Below, piece after piece: positions 12,687-24,050 of a DNA stretch of 64,000 nucleotides. The stretch covers positions 1 to 64,000 of the forward strand of contig JBBHKE010003079.1 of assembly GCA_037447655.1 (NCBI GenBank). The letters are read 5' to 3'. Both the position numbers and the translations under genes were made by a program. Each line of letters starts with the position of its first letter. Positions within the stretch are counted from its first letter, which is position 1. The notes beneath the pieces were generated by a model. It did not search any database. It worked only from the letters and a program-made list of their open reading frames with translations, and was not told the origin of the DNA. Origin of the DNA: Zygnema cylindricum (lineage: Eukaryota > Streptophyta > Zygnematophyceae > Zygnematales > Zygnemataceae).

Positions 12687-13103
12687 TTACGATTCGCGGT
12701 GTAGTGCAATATTGCAGTCCTATGGGCAATTTCAGTACAGTGCCTGTACTTTTACTTTTACATAGTGCATGAGTCCATAATCTTTGGCGCTACAGAAGTG
12801 CCATATTGCACAGGAGTGAAGAATATAATTTTGAGCTACATTGTTGAATTGGTATTGAATTCATCTAGAAGTTCTTATAGTACTGCTGTTAGTGTTACGG
12901 TATTCAGCATGTCAACAATTCTACAACCTCTTTCGCCGTACCATAGTCCCGTCTATCGGTGCCGGCGAACTACAGGATGATACGTTTGCAGTATTTGTAT
13001 CCAGGGTTGTCAATCTTTGTCAAAGCTGGTGCAAAGCTGGAGCAAAAGTTGCCTGTCCTTTCAAAGGCCTCTCTCGGTCCACCATCTCCCTCTTCTGCGG
13101 CTC

Positions 13104-16100
13104 ATGGACTCGTGGAAAAGTCCGACCTGGCTAGGTGTTGGCGGTCTTGTTGTATTTTCCAGTCTTATAGCCTTGAAGGTGTGTGATTTCTCATGCCGCC
13201 TTTTGCATGAGATGCTCACTCGTGTGCCAATGCTGCTTGTTTGTCTGTTTCTTCTAGGATTTGTTGTCGTTTCAGTTCGATTTTCCGTAGGTTTCCGTCT
13301 TTTTTTCGCGTTTTCTCGTATATTTTGTTTTAATGTCATGATCATCTTAATGAATACTTGCAATGTCATCCTCGATTCGCTCATCGTCTTGATCAAATTC
13401 CTTGTTTTGCCTAAAACTCGCTAAACAGGAAATGTCAACCCACAAAATGTCCTTTAAGCAATTCCAGTTGTGTTCTTTTCTATGCTTTTCCTTTGATCAT
13501 CACCAAATCATTTTCTACATATTTTCGGTAGAACTCGGATCTGCAAGATTTTTATCCTCACACTTGCTTTTCTACAACTCTTCATTGTTGTTGTGCACGA
13601 TACTATGTGAAAACTATGTATTGTTATCGTCACATATTTAATATCATTAAGAACCAAATGCCCTTTAGTCTCTCTCGCCCTCGGATGTCTTAGGCATTAT
13701 GTGCCATCTTTGTGGCAGAAATGTCTACCGGTAGTGTAGCTGGCTATTATCACAATTGAACCAAGTCATAAAGCCAGACGAAGCATTAAAAACCTGACCA
13801 TCTCTTTGAATCTGCAAACTTCTTTATGTGATTAGGAACACAACTTTTCCTTTGCATTGACAGTAGTCAAGTTGTTGCTAGATAGACATTGTCTTCTTTA
13901 ACACCCCCAGGATCCATGAATGCCTTCTCATTGGATTGGACAGCACTTTGGTGTCATTCTTGTTGGTGGCTGTCTGCTTCGCTGTTCATCCAGTGGATAG
14001 TATTCCTATAGTGGTTGTGGAGTCAACTGTAATTCGAGTTGTATTTAAGGAAATATAACATATCCTACTTATTTTACTTGTTGAATTTCATGGAGTTTGG
14101 CATTGTTTTTGATTCTTGTTGAACAAAGAGTTAGATTCAAGGCCAGGTACGATCCAGCCTGTTTGGATCCAGCAGGCTGAACTGTTTAAAGTAGAATTTG
14201 TTGACTTGAGTTCATTTTTCTTGGTGTACATAATACCCAAGATGCTGACAGCCTGTTTTTGGCGCACGTGTTTTTTGGGCTTCTTCTTGTATAGCTGCTA
14301 CTATTTTCAGCTTCAGGAATTTTGGGCTCTTCTCCAGCTTTTCAAGATCGATTGGAGAACGAGGCAATTATAATAGAAAAGGTTTGGGTGAAAACTTCAA
14401 GAATTTTACGATTTGAATTGCGTAGAACAAAACTATCGGTCTCAACGCATGCGAATGGTCACAAGTTTCTTTTATGGATAAGTAAAGCATATCTTTGTGA
14501 GGTCAACATGTTGTCTCATGCATTTTTGCCTTTGGAACCTCTTGATCTTTGCCATTCTAACCTTTGGCTAGAGCAGATTCCAATGGGGGCGAGCAGTTGC
14601 TTATTTTTTCTTGGGTCAAAGCCAAAGAACTCCCCACTTTTTAATGTTAACGTCTTCAGTTCTAAGTGACGTTTCTGTTTTTTCTGCTTGTAAATTTTTG
14701 CTCTTGTTGCAGTTGAATCAATCCCTTCAATTGCTCAGCAATAATGTCTCGGCTCAGGGGATTGTCCTTGTAGAAATTCAGGAAAGAGTGACTGCAATTC
14801 AGAAAAAAACAGATCAAAGTTTAGCACCACTGGAGAAACGAGTAAAGGAGAATGCTGGCAAGCAAGAGGTTGATGTAACAGAATTGCAACATCTAAGGGA
14901 AGAAGTCCAAGGACTAGAAGTGGCTTTGACCAAGATGAAAACAGTATTGAATGCATCGTTGAATGAAACTTCAGTGCCTTGGAACCGTATTGAAGATGAT
15001 AAGGAGGACCAAGAGAAGCGCCTGGAGGCATTGGAAAGTCGAGTGATGGACATTGCAAAGATGGAGAGGGGCATTGATCTCGATGAGGAAATGACTCAGG
15101 TTTTTAGTCTGTCTTTCACCTGGCTTAATATGTATTTTTAACTGGAAATGGGACTTACAGGATATGGGGTCATGATGATCTCCAACACACCTCTGTTTCT
15201 CTTAAAGGGGAAGCTATACAGGCCTGTACACACTGCTAAAAAGCTGTGAATTGTTGTACTGGTTCTTGCAAGAATTGACAATCTCTTGACAACCGTCGTC
15301 ATCATCAAGTCGCTGTTTGTGGTTGGTTTTTAGGCCCTCAACTTTGGTTTGGATTAGCAGAAATCACCAGCGCCCAAGAAAGCTTACCTTGTCCAACTCA
15401 GCTGTTGAGGAAGAGTTGGGATAGTGATTTTTTAACTTGCTTGGTCGTGGTAATACATCACTTGCCTGTCTTTATTTTTGGTATTGTCAATCCGGGCTTA
15501 AACCGGATCATGTTTTTTGTCCCAGCTTTACAGTCTTGTGTGTATTCCCCCATCCCATCTCTAGCCCCCTCCCCCCTCCCTTTTTTCCATCCCACTCTCC
15601 CATTTCTCCCGTTTTATCTCCCTCATGTTCGCTGTTTTCCTTGCCACTTCTTGTCCTCTTTTTTTCCCTCTTCTCCTCTTCTCTACCCTATGTTTATCTC
15701 TCGGATCCCTCTAAGGTGCTTCGGACTTGGATTGTTTTGTCTGCTACAATTGTTTGCAAGAAAATGGCTCTGTTTGGATGACATGATGATAGTTACTGAT
15801 GGTATATTTAACTCTAGGACAAAAGGATTTTATTGACAGATGATTATCGTGTGTCCATATGAAAGGCTAGTATTGTACACTGCCCACATGAAACAGGTAA
15901 ACTAAAAAATGTTTCAGTTTCTGTTGTAAACATTGTCTCAGTTTTTTCCTGAAACTTACCGAGGGTTTGTCATATGTAGGAGAATATGGACAAATTAGGT
16001 GACAAGAAGCATGGGTTCTCTAGTTGTCCTGAACTACAGAAAGGAGATTTTCCAGTGGATGCTCAGAAATGGAAAAATCAAGATTGTTCAGAACATAAGG

Positions 16101-19100
16101 CGACATCATTTGTGCAGTACAGGTAAGAGTGGAAACCGTCGCTATCAGTAAGATGATTCTTGTCTAGCTGCAACAATTTCCTTACCACTTCTTTCTCTCA
16201 GTTTCTGTTCAGCTAGCAATTGTCGCTTTCAGTGAACAAATTTTCAATGTTTTAACCGTCCACTTTTGCTGATTTTCTTCTTTTTCCGCAGGTTCCTAGA
16301 CACCATTTTTATGTCCTTTTCTTGTTTATTTTGAATTCTTGCAGTGCGTATCGGAGATCACGGACATCATTTATGATTGTTGGACTTCAAAAGAAAACTA
16401 CGCCCCTGGATAGAAATGGAATCTGTCAATGGACAGGAATTGAAGGTGACATCATAATGGGGAAAATCACTGTCTTTGAAGGCGATGATGCCCATGGATT
16501 TGAGGTACTTTTCCCCATATTCTTTCTATTTTCCAAGTATTTGGACTGGGAAAAAAAATTGACTCGTGATTTTTTTTTTTTAAACCCAATGGATTTTTTT
16601 CAGGCTTTATTGGCACTCGCACCTCATTTGTTTAACAGCGGTTATTCTGATAACATCTCACAATCTTAGAAAGCCATTGTATTTGTGTTCCTTGGCCTTG
16701 TATTGATTGTCGTGTTGATGCCAAGGATGGATGAAAAGGAAAACCATAAATTCATCGACCTCGGGTAAATTGAGAATTCAATTTTTCCTGTCTGATAGCC
16801 TATTCCCACCGGAGCATTTGTAACTTTTTGCCCATTCCGATGATTTTCCCAGAACTCATCGGAAAACGAGTCTTGTTCACACCAAAATTTTGGCACGTAA
16901 CTCCGATTGAAGGTGTCCTGAGACACGTCACACGCTTCGACGTCATCAAACATAGGCGCGAAAACAAACCTGCAGTTTTTCAAACGAAGGACGACGACGG
17001 TGGTTCAAAGTTGGACAGTTTTTTCGCGCGAAAACAATGAAATAGCTGTTCGGATGTTGTTTTTGCTTCGTCAGCTTTTGGGTTTACCGTTGGCCTGTTT
17101 CAAAGAAAGACGCAACCTTAACCCGACTTCAATATCCTCAAATATTTTGAGGAAGTTATATTGTACGGTTTTCCGGGAACTTCCGAGAACAACAAAGTCG
17201 GTGCTCGGAAAGCCGTACATTATTCGAACGCCCGTCTGTTGCGGAAGTGAATGTTTTTCTGGTGGGAATAGGCTATGAGAGTTCTTTTCTGAAGATGGTC
17301 CTATTCTATGGGTATATACCGTAGCGTAGAGTGATAGGGATTAGGTGAGGTGCATTTTATGTCTGCGTTCACTAAACTTCGTTGTTTCTATTTCCTTCGA
17401 AAAGCAGGTGTGAAACTGACAAACGGGAAAGGTCTAGGAATTTGTTTTAGTGTGAGAGTTGACGAACTGAAAGCAACATAGCAGGTTGAATGAAAATATA
17501 GGTATATACTTCTCAAGGTGCTACATTTAAGTGTACTCGATGTCAGAAAAGAAAATGATAAAGTTAAATAATCACCTTGTTTCTCATTTCAGACGGCAAG
17601 TGCGACTTAGGAATTGAAATTTGAAACGCTTTGAAAATTCTGGAAATATGAAAAAAATAGTCTCTTTCTTTAGGATAATGTCAATATCTAGTTCTATCAC
17701 GACGTGCTACTGCCATATTTGTCCAATCATTGTACCTGTAGCCCTGTTTTTCACTGTTCCTAAGAAACTCTGCAGAAGGACATTGTGACTTTCAGAGTTC
17801 TTTTTTCGTTGGTTATTTTTATTGGTTTTTTTCTAATGTGAAATGTAGGCCATAAAAAATTCTTACATGGTTCTTTGTTAAGTGGTTGATAAGAAACCAA
17901 AGGTAAAAATTGACATGGAACTCTAAAATTCTGCCAGAACGGTAGTTTAATTTAATGCCTATCTTGTACTTGCAGCATGACGCGATTGTAATTCGGTGCA
18001 AGCTTGGACATGTCACCCGAGAATGCGGCGGTTACTTGACAATTCGTTTGAGAGATGATGACATGGTGGTTTATCAGGAGTCAAATAAGGTATGCTGTTT
18101 CTCTTGTAACTTTTAGTGTCCATCACTCTTTTATTTCTGGTTTTTTTTGGAAAACGTTTAGCATGATAACAAAATTATCTCTTATATCAGGTTTAGCTGG
18201 AGTAGCCCACGGTTGTAATAATCAGGAATTCTGTATAGAAGCCGTGTTCCATCCTTTAGTGTGGAGGCACAAGTGGTATTTTCTGCGGTCTTCTTTTGTA
18301 AAGTAATCTTGTCTGTTAACAGATTGTTGAGATTATTGGAGGATAGGACTGCAGGCTTCAACAAAGTCAGGTGCATTTACTTTTGGTGTCTCTAAGTTTT
18401 ACAATGTCGAATCAAATAAATCGCTAAAGCATATGGAACACTGTTTGCTCGTAGATTTTCAGAGTCAATACTTGAATTTCACTTGTTGTCGTGGAATATG
18501 TGGCTGAAAGCAAACAACTGAACTGCATGGCTAACTGAAATTCCACTCTCCTAGACTCCGGATCTTGTTGTATGGTCCAAACAGGCAACCATAAAGGCTT
18601 TTTCGAAATCCTTAACTCTTGTGAGTGGTGCAGATGAAAGAAAATATATAATGCAATATAAGATCACACTCGTTAAAAAACGTTCTTGGTATATGTAACA
18701 ATGTGCAATGAACTGCAAATGACGCTAACGGCTGCAATATGACGCTACCGGTCCTTTACTTTACAGTTTTATATTTCATTTTGTTATTATTATTTTTTTC
18801 TATAATGCCATTCATTTTGTGGACCTCCGGTGTAACTGTAGTTAATACTCAAAGGACTTTTGATTTCAGAGCTATTCACTTTTAATTCTCCTATCCCTTT
18901 TGGTGTGCACGAGGGCTCAGACATCTGTGTTTTTGTGTTCTTGCTGACAAGCAACAGGTTTCACCTTTTCTTGGATTTTAGGACACTTTTTTCGAAAGCA
19001 CTTGGTCACAGCACCAAAAAAAAAAATGTTATGAGCAGGCATTGTTCTTTCAGGGTTATTTTTTTGATTGAATTGTTTTTTTAATGTGGACTTCAAATGA

Positions 19101-21501
19101 ACATACCTGTCAAAACAGATGTACAAAACTGAAGTTTTAGTTAACAACGTTATTATCAACACTACTAGTAACTGCCAGTTTGATATCAAAGTCAAAAGTT
19201 TCTTTCTTAGCCTATGTTTTTTCCTTTTTGCTTAGTTGCTCGAAACAAGTTTTCCAAAGACGTACCGTCACAATATCACTATTTGTGTGGAGCCTTCATT
19301 TGGGAAGCTATCATCTCAAGTCATCCGAGAATGGTTGGATTATTATCGAGTGATGCATGGAGTTCATAACTTTGTTATGTATGATTTTAATTTGAAAGAG
19401 AGGGATGAACTGGAGACAGAACTGCAAGACTACATTTCAGCCGGTTATCTTACCATCACTCAATTTAGCTGCTTTCTTCGATACCCTTCTTGGTACTACG
19501 GTCAGGTAAATAACATCAAGCCCTACACTTCTTTAGTCTCTGCTTTGAAGAGTTTTCAACCAATTCCTTTTTGTTCCTTCACAGACAGAGGTTCTCCAAC
19601 TTTATTTCTCTTTTCAAGGTAAATCCATTTTCTGACATTGCTGTTTTTTCTCTTTTGGACAGCTTGTATCTGTTCAAGATTGCATGTTCCAAAATCAACA
19701 TATTTCAAAATGGGTTGCAGTTGCCGATTTCGACGAGTTCCTCGAAGTAGTGCCTCCGAATACACTCTCAGGAATCTTACAGGAGTATGAGGATCTTCCA
19801 TGGATAAGACACTCCGTGGTAGATTGGAATGCTTCCATCTGTTTACCGGAGGTAAAAGGACTTTCTTTCTTGGAGCGTGCCATCTACCACAAACCTGAGA
19901 CAAAATCGGGCCATCAAAAATACTTCGCCAATCCAAGAAAGGTGAAAGAAGGCTTCTGTAAACACCAAACCTCTTGTAGGCTTGTCTTTTTTTGATGGAG
20001 ATGTAGAGAACTTGAGATATTGCACGTCTTAATGTTGAAAGTTCTGTAGTGACTTTGAAACTCAACCTGATGGCAGGAAGAGTTAGCACTGAAAAAGTGA
20101 TCTGCATAAAAGATGTTTTTGTATTTTTCAACCTCAAATAAAGTTCAGTATCAGATATTATCTATGAAATATTTTTAACTACTATTTGCCATGGAAATGC
20201 AGCTAGAATATGCAGGCATTCACCAAGTGGTCGCTCCTAATGTTGGAATTACTTTAAGGAAAAGTATATTGAAACACAATCATTATGGGGAACTACAAAC
20301 TGGTGCAAATGTTTGTACAAGTCTAATTGACGCCAAAAATGTGGAGTACGTGGAAGATAAACACATTGCTTCGCTTGTCCGGATTATACGGAGTTGTTCG
20401 ATGGACCAACCAGAGGTGGGAGAGCTTTCAAAAACCAATCTTTTGCGAGGTTGTTCCGATCAATTTTTTCATTGCTCTTTTAATGGTTTTCCAATGGTTT
20501 TCTTATGCAAGCTGCCTTTGGAAATGTTTTGGAGAAAAACCAAACTCTATTCAGTTGTATTTGGTTTATGTACTTCAGTTTTGCATCATCCTCGACAATT
20601 TTGAAAATTCTACACGGATTTCGAACATGATTTTTCCGTGACTTTCTACATACTTGCTATATTTTGAGATACTGTGATTGTATAGGTTGTGTTTGATTTT
20701 AAAATTGCACATGGCGAGCATGTATGCAGTTGGGTTGTGCACAGTTGGGCAGTCTGTCTTTACGAGGTTGACCTGGAAATGCAGAAGCGGTAATAAGCCT
20801 CCTGTCATAACACAGATTTGTTCCAACTGTGTGTAGTCGTGTCACATGAACAAGTAAGGGCGAATTTGTGCATGGTTAGTAAATTTTCATGTTGACGTGA
20901 AATTGCTCTAATTGCAAAATTCATGTAGTTGAGCATGGATACTTTTGTTAACTGTTTTTTTTTTTTTCAGCTATCAATCTTGTATTTCTCTCCCCTATAT
21001 TTTTTCACGGTAATGATGAAATGGTTTGGAGCAATTGCCTCCCAAAATTTATGTTCATATAGCCAGTTTTAGGGGGACCCAGTTCTTCTACCAGAGTAAC
21101 AGGTTTGCTTATTTGTTTTACTGAATAGCGAATCTTTGTCAGAGAATGGTATTTGGGATTTTGTTTCACTTAGAATTGGCTGACAGAATGCGTCCACATG
21201 CCTGTCAGGTCGGTTGTGGGTGGTCCTGTATTCCAAGCGTTATCGAAGAGTGTTACTTCACGGATAATGTTTTTTTTATTTTTTATTTTGGTAGTAGTTC
21301 AGTATATTAAGCATCATTAAGACATTCTGGAGCTTTAAACAATCCTCCTTATTTTAAATAGTTGTGGATATAGTGACCACCACTGCCAACACCGGCACTT
21401 AACATTGTTTCTTGTCAAAGAGGTAACTGAGACATTTTTGCCTTTTTTTTTTGTCATTGCAGTGTGGATACTACAACAAAGTTTGGCCCTTGTCTGCGTG
21501 A
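13104..21501 (+). CDS. GT92-family (DUF23-type) Golgi glycosyltransferase, type II membrane protein
   Basis: Proposed exons: 13104-13178, 14713-15099, 15980-16122, 16345-16504, 17976-18089, 19236-19505, 19663-19941, 20203-20415 and a tentative last exon 21463-21501. Frames join without stops and give about 559 residues. Exon 1 starts MDSWKSPTW and contains a single hydrophobic anchor (LGVGGLVVFSSLIAL), as in Golgi type II enzymes. Exon 2 is a Glu/Lys-rich coiled coil of about 129 residues, a probable stem. The catalytic part follows the GT92 pattern: CVEPSFGKLSSQVIREWLDY with YRVMHGVHNFVMYD, then the DxD-like ADFDEFLEV (19723-19749), then YHKPETKSGHQKYFANPRK and AGIHQVV. GT92 enzymes, including plant beta-1,4-galactan synthases (GALS), transfer galactose from UDP-galactose; the acceptor here is unknown. 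The stop used depends on the uncertain last acceptor. The intron after exon 4 holds a MITE. Confidence 0.85.
16795..17276. mobile_element. TIR element inside an intron of the GT92 gene
   Basis: The ends ATAGCCTATTCCCACC and GGTGGGAATAGGCTAT are perfect 16-bp inverted repeats, extended imperfectly inward. The element is 482 bp and sits between exons 4 and 5. Its interior has GTACGG and CGTCGT words but no gene. I could not see a target-site duplication, so the superfamily is open. Confidence 0.75.
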
Positions 21502-24050
21502 TAATTGGACTTTCTTACCTTGTGTAGATAATGAAACCAGATAATTCTTCAAAAATTCTCTGCCCATCAAGATTTACTTGCGCGGCTCTCTTAAGGTTAC
21601 GTTGTTCAGTGCTCTGAAAATAGCTACTTTTGCGTTGTCATTGGACGTCTTTTCCCCGTTTAGGTGATGGGAAACATTGTTAGGAACAGGGGATTTTTTA
21701 AATATTATTTGTTTATCGGCGGCTGTACGTGTGCAGTTCTACATAATCTTATGTTGTCCGATACTCTATACATGCACACATTATGCACTTGTTACTCACC
21801 ACACATTTTATGGGACTTAGCCTTCGCTCAGTATCCGTCTCATCATCTGATGAAAGTCCGACCTTCTGATGGATATGACCGCGGAGTATCAAAGAGAGTT
21901 GTCAACACTCCCAGTTCTGTTTTTGTTACATAAGGGTGTTTCATTGCCTTGAAAATAAAACACAATAATGATGCAGATGATGACAATGATGGCGATGATG
22001 GTCATGGCAATTACACGACAGTTAGGGATTCTAAAATATATGTGAAAGCTTTCTAATTTCCCTTTTTCTCTGTTTCAAGGGGAACAGAGTCTCTGTAGTC
22101 GGACAGAGAGAAATCATAGTCGTCATAGTGAGATGATTCATTTTTATTGATTCACCGATTCTTATCCAGGAAAACAAGCGAAGTATATGTGAACAAGATG
22201 AAAGCTGTAAACATCTTTGGAACAAGCAATATTGGCAACCCCACTAATTCTGTTATTGTTTCAAGAGGTTGTTTCAATATCTTGCGGCTTGTCATTGGAA
22301 CCCCGCGCCACATTTTTGTCGCGCACCAAAGATTTTCCTTAGTCATTTCGGGTGTGCCAATGTGACGCTTCTGAACCTGTATTGATCTTCGTCCGAAATG
22401 CTGCGACAATTGTAGACCTTTGGCAGCTCTATTTGTGACAATTCAAAGTTAAGATTCTCGATAACTATGTATCTAGATCAGTCGAAGTATTTACTGTCAT
22501 AGGACTGTCGCTTATCTTTCATTTTATGACAAATCGGTGGTAACAAGTCAAACAAAGGTCATTTCAAACCATTCTCTTTGGGGACCAAATCATTTTGTTT
22601 TATTCAAATGTTGCAGATTTGTGCAAAGTAGGAAAAGTAGGAAATGAGGCGAAGAAAGAAGGCGAAGTACGAAGACGATAGTTTGCTTTCCAGACTACTG
22701 TAATTTATTTTTTGTCCCATCTTTGCCCGATGGGCGAAGAAACAATATATTGGCCGTGTGTGATTCTATTTTTTCAACCCTTGCAAATTCTATATCTGCA
22801 GGGGATATAATTTGCATGTGGGAATCTAAATTTCCACTGGTCTAATGTGTTCGCACGTGTTGTTTCTGCACTTTAAACAGCCTCGTGCTCGAGTTTGTTG
22901 ATGTTCATAAAAATATGAGTTGGCAGGCGCCATTATTGTTCCCTCTGTACAATTGTGTGATGATTACGAAGTAAAACTGCTAGAAGACAGATTTTCATTC
23001 AATTCGCAGGGACGAAATGACTTCAAACGTAAATTTGCAGATTTGCATTCTACCTTGAAAGGTCTTCTTATTGATGCCTTGAATTTCCTCGCTAAAAGAC
23101 GAAAATAAGAAATTCTCGTGGATCTTGGTGGATTTTTTTTCCAATTTACAACAAGTCGTGAGATTATTGTTAACATTTGTAATCAGTTCAATTGTGAATG
23201 TAGATGCCTCTTTTAGTCAGCTTCTAAATTCATGTAAAACAATTGTAGCAGTTCAGTAAATAGGGAAGTAGTCATATAATATTACATCACTGAATTATAA
23301 GGATAAAGTGTAATTCACAGATTGCAGAAAAAGCAGAGAAAAAATTTGAAAAAACTCTGCATCAACGATTCTTGTAAAAGCTTGTCAAACTGCCATATCA
23401 ACGAAGATCGACACACCCGTCAATATAGAAAATCTTTAATTTCGGTTAAATACGCAACACTAGCTACGGTTAATGGTTTTAAGAAGCGTTTCACGGTAAT
23501 AATATTTTAAGATCTGTTGACTTTTGGACCCTTAAAAAACCTGGAGTCTTTGTGGAAGATTGCAGTTTTACGGGAACATGGCATAATCGTAGTCATTACA
23601 GCCTGTTGAGATATATCATGCTACCTTCCTTTTCAATAGAAAGTCCATTGCTGAAACCCTAAAAAACACACTATTGACACATTGCCCAGTTGGTCCGTGG
23701 CATAAATATAAGGATTGGCAGCACAATTCTTTTGGCATAGTCATCTTATTGACAGAAAGTCTGGAGGCTTGAGAAAAAATCCTTTTTAATAAAAGATATG
23801 ATAACAATGGATGATGGTACAATGGAAGGATAAAATACATATTAAACTAAAGAAAATTGATTTTGACGCCTGCTTATAATGTTACATCAGTACAAAGAAA
23901 CAAAGAAAATAAATGAATCAAAAAGCTATATGACAAACATTTTCATAATGTACTACAAAAAATGAAAAGAATTCTCTAGTTAAACATGTGTATCCGTTCC
24001 CATCTCTGTGAAAAGGCATTGTCTGCTAAAAGTATGACCCCTCTTCTTGT
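21502..24050. other. Convergent intergenic region, no gene recognised
   Basis: This lies between the 3' ends of the GT92 gene (plus) and the G8/beta-helix gene (minus). Frames are short and resemble no family I know, including one of 62 codons at 22920-23108. The 3' untranslated regions of both genes must lie here, with AATAAA-like signals present (for example near 21954-21959), but I cannot assign them. Confidence 0.4.

Larger units (their letters stand above)
11099..12703. mobile_element. Non-autonomous TIR element 'L', copy 1, with two nested insertions
   Basis: The ends are about TACAGTAAACCGCGAATCG on the left and CGATTCGCGGTGTA on the right. Its inner sequence, for example the GTACAGTTT...ACGTCAT...TGACGTTTGCACTACGC stretch near 11735-11775 and the poly-T/AAATAGTGCG part, is found in reverse orientation at 54739-55238 (copy 2). 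Removing the two nested elements (11245-11660 and 12045-12686) leaves about 550 bp, close to the 500 bp of copy 2. It has no coding capacity. The 8-bp target duplications of its relatives suggest hAT affinity, but no duplication was found for this copy. Confidence 0.65.

Noticed and set aside
22920-23108. A 62-codon plus-strand frame between the convergent genes
   Set aside because: Too short, no family resemblance, and no splice-compatible neighbours; probably untranslated or intergenic sequence.
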